This document shows, piece by piece, positions 13,665-22,496 of a stretch of DNA of 64,000 bases; the stretch's first letter is position 1, and the number at the start of each line of letters is the position of its first letter. The notes under the pieces were generated by a model that saw only the letters and a program-made list of their open reading frames with translations, did no database searches and was not told the origin of the DNA. Both the position numbers and the translations under genes were made by a program. The stretch lies in assembly GCF_035918155.1 (NCBI RefSeq), contig NZ_CP109329.1:62001-126000 (forward strand), read 5' to 3'. The stretch comes from Streptomyces sp. NBC_01591. Its GTDB lineage: Bacteria > Actinomycetota > Actinomycetes > Streptomycetales > Streptomycetaceae.

Positions 13665-16600
13665 CTAGGACTGTGGCAGACACAGCGTCGCGGCGGCCGT
13701 CCCAGCCGGACCGCTGAAGGCGATCAAAGGCTGCGAAGTCCCCTGGACACTGTGGTGGGGCAGGACGCCGAGGGACGTCAGGGGTGCCGCAGTGACCAGC
13801 CGCAGCAGCTCTTCTCCTGTGTGGAAGTCCCAGAGACGCAGAGTCGTGTCTGTCAGGCCGGCGCTGACGATCAGGTTGCGGGAGTCGGCCGACCGGACGA
13901 TGCCGAGGGCGGATACGGGCCCGTCGTGCCGGGTCGGCAGCGTGAACGTCTCCTTCTCCGGAGAGTCCGGCGCCCACAGACGTATGGTGCCGTCGACTCC
14001 CCCTGTGACCAGGTACCACTCGCCCTCCTCCTCTCCTTGGCAGACGGCCAGGGACGCGACGGCGCCGGGCCGTTGACCGGGCCATTCGTCGTGCGGCGCG
14101 TGCAACGGACGGCACAGCAAGATGTCTTGATCGGCAGCAACAGCCAGAAGACCCCCCGTAGGCAGGGGCAGATATGCCAGCGCTCGGACGGGGCCACCGG
14201 ATCCCTCACCGTGGTGCCACTCCAGCACTTCGCGGGTGGCCAGGTCGCAGTACACGATCGAGCCGCGGCTCGTCCCCACAGCCAGGACGGTCCGCGTCCC
14301 TTCCACGAAGGTGGTGAACGCGGTGGGATGGTCCTCTGACGAGGTCCAGGCGTGCATCGTCGCCCAGTCGTCGTTCCAGCACCCGACCGATCCGTCCGGC
14401 AGTCCGACGACGACCGTCGTGGAGCCGTCCGACGCTGTGTATGTGGCGAGAGCCGTCACCGGCCCGTCGACTCCTCTGCGGGGCAGGTCGATCGTGCGCG
14501 TGACCACGCCCGTGCCGGCCGACTTCACGATCAGGTTGCGGTCGGGGCCGACCGAGATGAGCTCGGCCGGACCCGGGCTCGGGCTTCCGGACAGCATCGC
14601 GAGCAGTGTTCCACCGGTGGGACGGGAGGGCGGTCGCACTGTACGCCTGGCCCACACCTCGGGGTTCCAGACACGGACGGTCCGGTCGAGCGAGCCCGAT
14701 ACCAGGATCTGGACCTCTTCGGGACCGGGTACGACGGCGAGGCCCGTCACCGCGCTCGTGTGATCGGTGGGAAACCGGCAGGTCTGCTCGCTTGTTTCCG
14801 GGTCCCATATCTGTACGGCACCGTCATGGCCGCCGAGTGCGAGCAGGGTGCCGGAGCCTGGCTGCCGGTAGGGCGTCAGGACGGCTGCGGACTGTCTGAT
14901 CGTGCGGTGCCGTTGTTCCACACCCGTCAGGGCATCCCAGAACCTGACCGTTCCCGAGGCTGTCCGCGTGGCCACGGCGAGCACCGGTTCGCCGTCCCGC
15001 TTCTCGAGCAGGGCCAGCGCGGAGATCTTCCCTCCCGGAATCGGAACGGTGCACACCAGGTCGAGACCGGCCCCGTCGAGCACGTCGACGGCATCTGCTC
15101 CGTTGACGGCGAGCAGGGTTCGGCCCCCGGCGCCGGTCAGGACAGCGAGTGCGTTCACCGCGCTCGCCCCGGCGGCGTACTCCACGTCGGCCACCACGGC
15201 CCCGGTGAGCGGATCGCACACGACGACACCGTCGGATGTGCGGATCGCCAGCCGCGCTGCCTCCCGGTCGGTGAAAGAAGCCAGGTCGTGGACCGTTGCC
15301 GTGACCGGCAGCTGTCGGTCCTGACCGCTCAACGGGTCGCACGTCCACGCACCGCTGTCGCAGCCAACGGCCAGAAGAGGCTCGCCGGACAGCCTCGGCA
15401 CCACGGCCAGCGCCCGCACCAAGGGCCCCGGCCCATGAATCGGTGGGCCGACCGGCGTCACGGTGGACGGATCCCACACCCGTACGGCACCGTCGGCGCC
15501 GCCCACTGCGACCAGCGGCGTCCCGTCCCGCAGGGTGAAGGACACGAGGGAGCAGACATCCGCGTCCGACCGCGCCAGGACGTTGCCCGGCACCGCGAGG
15601 TCCTTCCATCTCGGCACGAGATGTGCCGCGGCCGGGCTGCCGGTGTCGCGGTTGCCCGGGAGCACATCAGCGTCCGGCTCCCACAGGGAGAAGCGCAGGC
15701 TCTCCGCGCGCGCGAGGGGCGGTGCGTCGGCGAGAAAGGGTTCGATCCGTGTCCACGCGAGGAGGCGCTTCGTGCCCTCGGCGTGCTCCGACAGAAGTCC
15801 GAGCGCGCCCCGCACGTTCCCGCTCGTCTCGTAGGGGAGAAACTTCTCGGTGACGACCTGGTCGTTCAGCACGCCTCCGGCCGCCGCGTGCTGAACGAGG
15901 TGGTGGCGCAGATAAGGGTGCGGCGGCTCGTCTTCCTTCTGTAGAGCGCTGAACTTGACGGCCAGTTGTCGATGGGACTCTCTGGTTACCATCGACGATG
16001 CCTCGGGCGGGCTGGACGGCGTTCCGTCACCGAGAAGGGCATACGGGGTCTGCCGCAGTACTTCGCTGATGCGCTCGTGGATCGGCCGGTAGACGAACCT
16101 GCCGTCCTCGACGTCGGTCGTCAGATAGCCCGCGAGCCGAGTCTCGCGTACCCGACGGATCGCCGTCTCAGGAGCGATGATGTCGCCTGCCGTAAGCGCT
16201 GCCACCGCGCACGGCCACACTTCGGCCCAAGGAAGACCGGCCCCTTGCGCAAGCGCTGTGGCCCGCAGGACCTGCATGACATGCTCGGCCGGCAGGCCGA
16301 TATTGCGCCGTACTTCCTCGATGTCCTGCCGCAGAAGCTCCTGTGTCCCCTGGCGCAGGGTGCGCCGCCACTCCGGATCGTCCGGATCGGGCAGCCGGTC
16401 TCTTGCGTAGAGCGCCTCGGCGGCGAGGCGTGCGTCCAGGAACGAGGGCGCCACCTCCTCGGCCACGGCAGCCGCCAGCTCGTCCAGGCTGCGGTCATCC
16501 GGGCGTACCGAGGAGTCACGGCGGTCGAACAGGGTCCTCAGCAACGTGCTCGCATAGGCGGAAATGTCCTCCGCGGCGCCGGTGTCCGCCCGCAGGGGTT

Positions 16601-18068
16601 CGTCCGCACCTGTGGAACGGACGAGCAGGTTCAGCAGATCCGACGTCCGGTCCTGCGACGGACGGAGTCGGCCCGCAGTGTCCGCGTGGGCACTGCGGAT
16701 GCCCAGAAGCATTCGTACAGCGGGATGCCCGTCGTCCGTCCACTGTTCGGCCAGCGGGCGGATGAGGTTGGTGATGATCCTCGCGGGATTCCTCGCCTCG
16801 TCGATGCCGTCGATGACGATCGTCAGCGGCCGCCTCGTCCGACGGACGGATCCCAGCACGTGGTCCAGAAGCTGATCGAGTGGCCCGACCCCCCTGTCCC
16901 CTGCGGGCGGCTCGTCGGTGAGCGCCGTGTACAGCACCGCTGCCAGTTCGTCAGCATCCGTATTACGCGCGACCACCGCAGCATCGACAGCTCCCTCGGG
17001 CACAAGAAGGTCGGGCGGTGTCGCGTCTATGAGGGGCCGGTACGTCGGGTCGGACCTGAACTGCTTATCGCTGAGAGTGACGACCCGAGCGAGGAGAGCC
17101 GACTTGCCCGAGCCTGCCTCCCCGGTGACGACGAGCGTGCCTCCTTCCCCCTTCAGGAACTCGGTCATGCGCCGTACATGGGTAGTCCGACCGGTGAAGT
17201 ACCAGCCGGAGTCAGCAGGGGAAGGCCGACCGGAGGCGCGCAGGAGCCAGTAGGAGTCGAGGTCGGGCTGGGTTCGGTAGCCGGGGTTGGGGAGGCAGGG
17301 GCTGGGCTGCTGATGGTCCTTGTCCCTCTGCAGCGACTCTTCCGGCCACAGAGGCCGTACATTGGCCATGCCCTGGGGCTCGAACAGCTTCGTCATCGCC
17401 CCGAAGAAGTCCTCGAAGCTCAGATAAGGAAGCGCGTACCCAGAGGCTACGTCCTTGAAGTACGCCATCACCGCCTTGAGAGCACTGGAGAATTCCTCCA
17501 GGCGCGGGGACGTGTACTCGCTCGCCGACGCCAGGACGACAAGAGAGTTCAAATTGCGCCGCTCGTCATTGAGTGCTTCAAGCCGACGAAATAGGTCCTT
17601 GCGCAGTACTCCCGAGAAGCAGGAGTCGACCATCACGAGGACATGTTCGGCGCGGGAGTCCAGCACGGCCGTGATCAGGTCGGCGGTTTGGACCGCAGTG
17701 CCCAGGACCCGGTCCCGATCGGAGTCCGGCATGAGCAGAAAATGGACCTCGGAGTCGCGGCTCACACCGTGGCCCGTGATGTATACGACGATAACCTCGT
17801 CGTAGTCCACGTCGTCCAGTTCCTGCTTGTCCATGAAACGGCGCAGGTCCCGAGCTGTTCGTAGACCCTCCGGCTTCACCAGACTGAAGCGACGCTTCTC
17901 ATCCAGCGATCCATCGGCCCACCACTCCTCGACGACTGCGACCTGGGCATTGATACCTTTTTTGAACGAGGTCTGCTCACCTGGCGTGCTGTCTTCGTCG
18001 TCGTACTCCGAGACCGCAATCTCGATGAGCCGCCTCGCGCCCCACTCGTAATCCGCAGCCTGGCTCAC
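13665..18068 (-). CDS. Caspase-like peptidase / NTPase / WD40 fusion, predicted conflict effector
   Basis: 1467 residues. Residues about 10-240 are a caspase-like (C14) peptidase with catalytic His100 in YITGHG and Cys150 in MVDSCFSG. Residues about 290-560 are a STAND/NACHT-like NTPase with Walker A GEAGSGKS (316-323) and Walker B LTIVIDGIDE (about 415-424). Residues about 800-1460 are WD40-type repeats (GGADGAVRVWDP, GGHDGAVQIWDP, SGSLDRTVRVWNP, GGVDGTIRLWAP). This is the plan of NTP-gated death effectors: repeats sense, the NTPase switches, the protease acts. Its ATG overlaps the stop of the alpha/beta hydrolase gene, so the two are coupled. It sits directly beside the Cascade operon. The target is unknown. 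Confidence 0.88.
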   Translation of the reverse strand: MSQAADYEWGARRLIEIAVSEYDDEDSTPGEQTSFKKGINAQVAVVEEWWADGSLDEKRRFSLVKPEGLRTARDLRRFMDKQELDDVDYDEVIVVYITGHGVSRDSEVHFLLMPDSDRDRVLGTAVQTADLITAVLDSRAEHVLVMVDSCFSGVLRKDLFRRLEALNDERRNLNSLVVLASASEYTSPRLEEFSSALKAVMAYFKDVASGYALPYLSFEDFFGAMTKLFEPQGMANVRPLWPEESLQRDKDHQQPSPCLPNPGYRTQPDLDSYWLLRASGRPSPADSGWYFTGRTTHVRRMTEFLKGEGGTLVVTGEAGSGKSALLARVVTLSDKQFRSDPTYRPLIDATPPDLLVPEGAVDAAVVARNTDADELAAVLYTALTDEPPAGDRGVGPLDQLLDHVLGSVRRTRRPLTIVIDGIDEARNPARIITNLIRPLAEQWTDDGHPAVRMLLGIRSAHADTAGRLRPSQDRTSDLLNLLVRSTGADEPLRADTGAAEDISAYASTLLRTLFDRRDSSVRPDDRSLDELAAAVAEEVAPSFLDARLAAEALYARDRLPDPDDPEWRRTLRQGTQELLRQDIEEVRRNIGLPAEHVMQVLRATALAQGAGLPWAEVWPCAVAALTAGDIIAPETAIRRVRETRLAGYLTTDVEDGRFVYRPIHERISEVLRQTPYALLGDGTPSSPPEASSMVTRESHRQLAVKFSALQKEDEPPHPYLRHHLVQHAAAGGVLNDQVVTEKFLPYETSGNVRGALGLLSEHAEGTKRLLAWTRIEPFLADAPPLARAESLRFSLWEPDADVLPGNRDTGSPAAAHLVPRWKDLAVPGNVLARSDADVCSLVSFTLRDGTPLVAVGGADGAVRVWDPSTVTPVGPPIHGPGPLVRALAVVPRLSGEPLLAVGCDSGAWTCDPLSGQDRQLPVTATVHDLASFTDREAARLAIRTSDGVVVCDPLTGAVVADVEYAAGASAVNALAVLTGAGGRTLLAVNGADAVDVLDGAGLDLVCTVPIPGGKISALALLEKRDGEPVLAVATRTASGTVRFWDALTGVEQRHRTIRQSAAVLTPYRQPGSGTLLALGGHDGAVQIWDPETSEQTCRFPTDHTSAVTGLAVVPGPEEVQILVSGSLDRTVRVWNPEVWARRTVRPPSRPTGGTLLAMLSGSPSPGPAELISVGPDRNLIVKSAGTGVVTRTIDLPRRGVDGPVTALATYTASDGSTTVVVGLPDGSVGCWNDDWATMHAWTSSEDHPTAFTTFVEGTRTVLAVGTSRGSIVYCDLATREVLEWHHGEGSGGPVRALAYLPLPTGGLLAVAADQDILLCRPLHAPHDEWPGQRPGAVASLAVCQGEEEGEWYLVTGGVDGTIRLWAPDSPEKETFTLPTRHDGPVSALGIVRSADSRNLIVSAGLTDTTLRLWDFHTGEELLRLVTAAPLTSLGVLPHHSVQGTSQPLIAFSGPAGTAAATLCLPQS

Positions 18069-18931
18069 CGTCCGTCGGCCGCGATCGCCCGTGCGACCGG
18101 AGTGGTCCGCAGGTAGCGCAAGACACTGTGCGGATCACCGATCCCGTTGGCGACCTCAGCATCGGTGGTCCCCGGCGAGACGTCGCTGAGGCCTCTCCCC
18201 CCGGTGATGACGTCCCCAGGGTCGAAGACGTTGACCCACTCGATGTCACCGGGCAGCTTCAGGGGTTCGCCGTCGACGATGTTCAGCCCACGCCGTACGG
18301 AGGCGATTCCCAGCGGTGAACCGCAGGTCACGAACGTACGCACGCCGGACACACGGTCCGGCGAGATCTGGCCCCTGCGCAGCAGGTCGTAGGCGATCAC
18401 ACTGCCCAGCGAGTGCCCTACGACGACGGACGTGTTCTCGCCGAAGGCCTCGGCGACCAATGCTCGGACCTGCGCTGCGAGGTCGGGCTCGTACAGGTAG
18501 AACCGCACTTCCCGCATCGCACTCACAAAGAGTCTGCCCCCACCTCGGGGGAAGCGCCGGTCGTACGCCATCACCAGACGCGTGAGACGGGCCGGCCAGA
18601 GCTGCGGCGGCCCAAGTGTCTGCAGCGGCAGTTCCTGCACACGGGCGAGGTCTTCCTGGCGAACCACTTCCTCCAGTGCCCCGGCGACGAACTCGGCTTC
18701 ACTCTCGCTCAAGGGCACCGTGGCATCGAAGGGATCGTCCTCGGGGCCTAGACGATCTGCTCCGCGCGCAAGGAGCCCGGTCCAGTGGGGCAGTTCCAAC
18801 GTGGTGGTGGGTATGCCTGGCTGTCCCAGCGCACCGAGGCCGCGGTTGATCGCCTTGCACCATTCAGCTGTCAGCCGGGACTTCGATGTCTTCGACTGCC
18901 GAATGCCGTGTACCCCAACAATGCCCGTCAC
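18065..18931 (-). CDS. Alpha/beta hydrolase (lipase-like) coupled to the caspase gene
   Basis: 288 residues. VHGI at 7-10 is the oxyanion-hole turn and VVVGHSLGSVIAYDLL carries the nucleophile Ser174 in GHSLGS. An Asp in NVFDPGD and a His in DPHSVLRYL fit the rest of the triad. There is no signal peptide, so it acts in the cytosol, perhaps on lipids or as a regulator of the caspase partner. Its stop overlaps the caspase gene's start (ATGA), and it is the first gene of a two-gene operon. Similar hydrolases accompany actinobacterial conflict NTPases, which supports a joint defence role by inference. Confidence 0.82.
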   Translation of the reverse strand: MTGIVGVHGIRQSKTSKSRLTAEWCKAINRGLGALGQPGIPTTTLELPHWTGLLARGADRLGPEDDPFDATVPLSESEAEFVAGALEEVVRQEDLARVQELPLQTLGPPQLWPARLTRLVMAYDRRFPRGGGRLFVSAMREVRFYLYEPDLAAQVRALVAEAFGENTSVVVGHSLGSVIAYDLLRRGQISPDRVSGVRTFVTCGSPLGIASVRRGLNIVDGEPLKLPGDIEWVNVFDPGDVITGGRGLSDVSPGTTDAEVANGIGDPHSVLRYLRTTPVARAIAADGR

Positions 18932-19078
18932 GCTCGTGCTTCCCCCGCCTACGTGTCGTTCGGTCAGGTAATGAGGTTAGTGGGCCTAAAACCTCTGACG
19001 GGCGGATTCCTCCCCTTGCACTCGGGACTGCCCGACGACCTCGTCCTCGTGCCGGGCCACACTTGGGCTGATTGCTAA

Positions 19079-20181
19079 CGGGCTGCCCCGCGATTGATCA
19101 TGAGGCGTGTTGGCCTGGGGAGTTAGCTGGTGGGTGATTCAGCAGGCCGTCGTGCGGACGGGCATGAGTTCGGTACTCGTCTTGTGCCGGGTGGGCCGCT
19201 GGGCGCGATCGGAGACGAGGGCGGCGATGGCCTGGTGGGTTTCCCCGTAGGTTTCGCGGCGGCCGGTGTATCGCTGGAGTGGGCGCCACTGGCGTACTTC
19301 TGCATTCGCGTGCTCGACGCAGATCCGCCGGGAGGACTGACGGCGCTTGTGCTCGCGCCAGCCGTAGTGCTCGGTGAGCGGCCGCTCGGCCGGGTCTTTC
19401 GCGGTCTTCGGTTTCTTCGGCGGGGCAAAGACGTGGTCGGGGAACTCGTTGGCGAGACCGCGGTAGCCGTCGTCGACCTCGGCTTTCACGCCGGGATGCT
19501 GGTGGACCTGTTCGGCGATGCCCTCGGTGCGCAGCGCGGTCTGGTCGTGCATGCGGCCGGGCCGCAGGGTGCGGCCCTGGCGGTCGCTGATCGTGGTGGT
19601 CTTGAGGGTGTTCTGCCTGCGCTTGCCGCAGACGAAGGCGCGGCGGCCAGGCTGGCCTGCCCGGGGGCGGCGGACCTGGGTTTCCATCCCGTCGATCCGC
19701 AGAGTCACGTCCTCGGCTTCGGCATAGGCGAAAACATCGGCCAGGGTGCGCAGGCGCACACCGGGACGGTCGGGAACGGCGAACCCCCGCTCGGTGAGCA
19801 GCGGGCGGATCTCGGCGAGGCCCGGCCGATCGTGGAGGACCCCACCTCGTAGAGCACCCCGAGGGCCTCGTGGGTAAGGCCAGTCCGCAGATGTACGAGT
19901 GTGGCCAGCAGCCGGTCGGTGAAGACGAATTCGTGCTTCGGCCCGGCTCCTGCCTGACGCTGACGGGCTCCCTCGCGCCGTTGGTGGCGTGCAGACTCAC
20001 AGCGCGCCTCCCAACGCGGAGCGAGTTCTTCCACCAGCGCGCCCAGATGCTTACGCGAGAGGCCGCAGAAGGCATGATGTGACATGGCCGCGCGGACCTG
20101 TTTGATCTTCACAACCCAGACAACTCGCGCGGCCTTCCGTATATCGCCTGACGTGACCAAGATCAATCGCGAGGCAGCCCG
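19079..20181. mobile_element. IS5-type insertion sequence with 22-bp terminal inverted repeats
   Basis: Bounded by imperfect inverted repeats at 19079-19100 (CGGGCTGCCCCGCGATTGAT...) and 20160-20181 (reverse complement CGGGCTGCCTCGCGATTGAT...), matching at 20 of 22 positions. The length of about 1.1 kb and the single minus-strand transposase of HARBI1/DDE_Tnp_4 type fit the IS5 superfamily. No clear target duplication is seen. The transposase is frameshifted, so the copy is probably inactive unless the frame break is a sequencing error. Confidence 0.82.
19139..20085 (-). pseudogene. IS5-family DDE transposase, frameshifted
   Basis: From ATG 20085 (MSHHAFCGLSRKHLGALVEE) the frame runs through the N-terminal HTH region to GVLYEVGSSTIGRA, then slips near 19814; the remainder (AEIRPLLTERGF ... 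MRLRTLADVFAYAEAEDVTL) continues in another frame to the stop at 19139. The C-terminal part has DGMETQVRRPRAG, VDDGYRGLANEFPDHV and a VEHANAEVRQW block, as in DDE_Tnp_4 enzymes. The break looks like a single-base loss in GGGCCTCGCC. No slippery heptamer is evident, so programmed frameshifting is unlikely. Confidence 0.82.
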
Positions 20182-20397
20182 TGGCGAAACCGGCGTCGCG
20201 TCGCTCAGCGCGCCCTGATCGCCATCTGGCTGCACCGGCGAGGTCGCGGAGCCTGATCGATCGCTGACTTGCCGCGCTCGCCTGCAGCGGCCTCCAGGCC
20301 GTTGATGCAGGTAGCGACCGGGCCGGCTCTGGTCACCTGTGTGTGCGGTCTAGGCCGGGGCGCCCCCGGGCGTTGTGCGGCCGCCCCTTCAACCGGA

Positions 20398-20793
20398 CTA
20401 CGTCAGGACGAGAGGCACGGTGATGGTGAGGTGTTCGTCGGTGGTCGGCAGGGCGGTGGCAAGAGCGTTCATACGAGCTGCGAGGTGGCCGATCACCCGG
20501 CTGGTCAGTTCCTCGTCCCACTCCGCTCTGCCTTCCGGTGGCAGGCGCATCTCCTCCCTGGCAGGTGGGTTGTCACCGAGATAGCGCGCGGTGTCCATGT
20601 TGACGACCCAACAGGCCAGTGCGATCTTCACCTGCCCGGGTGCCGCCCACTGCGCCCGTATGTGGGCGCACATGCTGAAGTCGTCCCCGCCGAATGTGAC
20701 CGTAGTGGAGAACGACCTGCCACGGGGATATTGCCGTATCAGCTTGAGTACTGCTGGTTCCACAACGGCTCGCGCCATAGGTTCCGTATACAC
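20398..20793 (-). CDS. Hypothetical protein, 131 aa
   Basis: Starts at GTG 20793, with AGGGGGG placed 6 bases upstream. The sequence (AVVEPAVLKLIRQYPRGRSFSTTVTFGG, VVNMDTARYLGDNPPAREEM, EWDEELTSRVIGHLAARMNAL) has normal codon-position GC and reads like a small soluble alpha/beta protein. I do not recognise the family. It stands alone between the IS element and a decayed CRISPR array, and its role is unknown. Confidence 0.6.
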   Translation of the reverse strand: MYTEPMARAVVEPAVLKLIRQYPRGRSFSTTVTFGGDDFSMCAHIRAQWAAPGQVKIALACWVVNMDTARYLGDNPPAREEMRLPPEGRAEWDEELTSRVIGHLAARMNALATALPTTDEHLTITVPLVLT

Positions 20794-21071
20794 CGTCTGC
20801 CCCCCTGTCGAGCCTGGCCTTCAGCATCCCAGACGGGGCCTGCGACGGACAGATCGGCTGCCGTCCCGACCGTTTCCCCTCCAGGGGAACGCTGTGCACC
20901 TCGTGGGCATGCGAACGGCGCCGCACCCTGGGGGATGCTGTTGGCCATGGCGTGACGTCGGTCTTCAGGATCTGGCCCGGGTGGCTGGCTGCTGCGGAAC
21001 AATCGCGGGGCAGCCCGTAATGTGTGGTTGCTATGCCTGCGGCCAAGGGTGTCTGCGGGCGCTGATCTGCC

Positions 21072-21530
21072 GTCTCCTCCCGCAGTCGCGGGAATGGCTC
21101 CGGAATGAACTTCCGGACGGGCCCGGGTACAAGTGCATCGCCTCGCATTACGGAGATTGCCCTCCCGGCAAGAGGGTCGTCGAAGGCTCGCCGCACTGCC
21201 TTGCTCACCTCTGCGGGGTGATGCCCCCTGGGGATCCTCGCTGAAGTTCAGCGTGTCCTCGATACTCCGCCTGGGGGATGGTCCCGACGCGATCTCCTTT
21301 ACCTTCAACGGGCGGACTTACTCCCTGCACCTGCGGGGATGGTCCAGAGCGCGAGGAATGGGAACTACCCGGCGGACGCTGCTCCCCGCACCCGCGGGGA
21401 TGGTCCCGGTGACCGGGCCCGACAGGGTCGGGAGCCCGGGCTGCTCCCCGCACCTGCGGGGATGGTCCCAGCCAGACCTGGGTGCAGACCTGTTTCGCAG
21501 ACTGCTCCCCGCACCCGCGGGGGTGCTCCT
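21072..21530 (+). CRISPR. Partly decayed I-E CRISPR array
   Basis: Near-consensus repeats start at 21379, 21441 and 21502; weaker ones at 21318, 21257 and 21198, and a further diverged copy at about 21072-21101. Spacing stays near 61 bp, so spacers of about 32 bp are retained. The repeat orientation is plus (CTGCTCCCCG...GGATGGTCCC). Decay increases to the left, and no leader of either family seen elsewhere in the window can be found upstream, so new acquisition here is unlikely. Confidence 0.8.
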
Positions 21531-21567
21531 CGGTGTGCCGCTCGCCGACCTCGTTCGCGAGTAAGGC

Positions 21568-21744
21568 CTACTTCTCGTCCGGGGGATCCGTGAACTCCCC
21601 GTGCAGGCGGTCAGGGGTGTGTTGCCGGATGTGCCGGTCAGCCACTGCGCCCTGCGTTCGTGTGGGGTCGCCGGGATCGGACGAGCTCTTGACGTCCCTC
21701 GCGACGACGGGCTCTGCGGCCTTGATGGTGTCTCTGATGCCCAC
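21568..21744 (-). CDS. Possible small ORF, 58 aa
   Basis: A GTG-started frame (VGIRDTIKAAEPVVARDV ... RHIRQHTPDRLHGEFTDPPD) with plausible amino-acid composition. It lies between the decayed array and the small-protein cassette and is co-directional with that cassette. No family is recognised and no strong ribosome site is seen; it could be a gene remnant. Confidence 0.3.
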   Translation of the reverse strand: MGIRDTIKAAEPVVARDVKSSSDPGDPTRTQGAVADRHIRQHTPDRLHGEFTDPPDEK

Positions 21745-21823
21745 GCTGGTCCTTGCGTGATGGTGGAGATTGAGAGGCCCGCCCGGCCCCCTGCCGCCGA
21801 CGGCCTCGGGTACGGGCGGGAGA

Positions 21824-21988
21824 TCAGTACCGCCGCTCGCGCGGATACGGCGTCGGCCGTGCAGAAGCGGGCAGCGGGCACAACTCCTTGTGGAAGCGGA
21901 GCGTGATGCCGGGGCCGGTCGCACCGGGGATCTCGTACGGCTTCGACTCCTCGGCCGTCATGGGCTGGTGGCAGCGGTCGCACATCAT
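21824..21988 (-). CDS. Small CxxC protein of cassette A (MMCDRC family)
   Basis: 54 residues, MMCDRCHQPMTAEES ... ending SARPTPYPRERRY. The N-terminal CDRC pair and a later single Cys suggest a metal- or redox-sensitive site. The same protein is encoded at 26735-26899 and 44194-44358, and its last codons survive at 50168-50200. It is the third gene of a minus-strand trio, with its ATG overlapping the stop of the preceding small gene. Function unknown. Confidence 0.7.
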   Translation of the reverse strand: MMCDRCHQPMTAEESKPYEIPGATGPGITLRFHKELCPLPASARPTPYPRERRY

Positions 21989-22172
21989 CGGCAGGTCTCC
22001 CGGGGATGGCAGGAGCAGGCGCAGGTGAGGCGCTCGGCGACGGCGTTGCCGACCCGGATGTCGGCCGGTCCGGGGCAGAGGCGGTGCCCTCGTCCCATGA
22101 GCCGGCCGTGCCGGTCCTGCACTCGGGAGAGGTGTAGGTGCTGCGTGATGCCTGCTGTGCGAGGGCGGTCAT
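21985..22172 (-). pseudogene. Small Cys-rich protein of cassette A, frameshifted
   Basis: Compared with the intact copy at 26896-27084, the N-terminal part (MTALAQQASRSTYTSPEC) and the C-terminal part (RLCPGPADIRVGNAVAERL, then CACSCHPRETCR) are in different frames. A base appears missing in the G run near 22093. The start overlaps the previous gene's stop (ATGA), and the end overlaps the next gene's start, as in the intact cassette. Either decayed or a sequencing error. Confidence 0.7.
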
Positions 22173-22318
22173 TTGGTCGCCTTCTTGCACCGCGGGCATC
22201 GGCAGGGCGGGTACACGAACTTCTCTTCCACGACCTCAACCGGGGCGACTTCCGTCGTCGGGCGACGGACGCGCGTACGGCCGTACCGGTCCACCTCGTA
22301 CACCTTGATCGTCATCAT
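22169..22318 (-). CDS. Small CxC..CxxC protein of cassette A (MTIKVYEVDR family)
   Basis: 49 residues: MMTIKVYEVDRYGRTRVRR, ending in a CRCPRCKK cluster that could bind zinc. Paralogues occur at 27081-27227 and 47517-47705, always next to an XRE regulator gene. Here it is the first gene of a three-gene minus-strand set, divergent from the XRE pseudogene at 22497. Function unknown; the pairing with regulators suggests a conserved regulatory cassette. Confidence 0.72.
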   Translation of the reverse strand: MMTIKVYEVDRYGRTRVRRPTTEVAPVEVVEEKFVYPPCRCPRCKKATK

Positions 22319-22430
22319 GGGTCGGCCCCCGGCCTACGTCGATTGAGGGGCATCCAGCCAGATTGCTGTATCGCCCGCCTTCACACCCTGATGATGTGTG
22401 TGCACGGTGAGCAGCGAATAGGTCGCCGGA

Positions 22431-22446
22431 TGGCCACGCGTGGCCA
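22431..22446. promoter_or_regulatory. 16-bp perfect palindrome, candidate operator
   Basis: TGGCCACGCGTGGCCA lies in the divergent promoter region between the small-protein trio and the XRE gene, about 40 bp upstream of the -10-like CAGACT at 22485-22490. The -10 box lies 6 bases before ATG 22497, so the XRE transcript is probably leaderless. The palindrome is a natural binding site for the regulator itself. Confidence 0.45.
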
Positions 22447-22496
22447 TGTAGCGGCCATAGCCGGAAGCGCGGGCGATGACACCTCAGACTGGGCAC

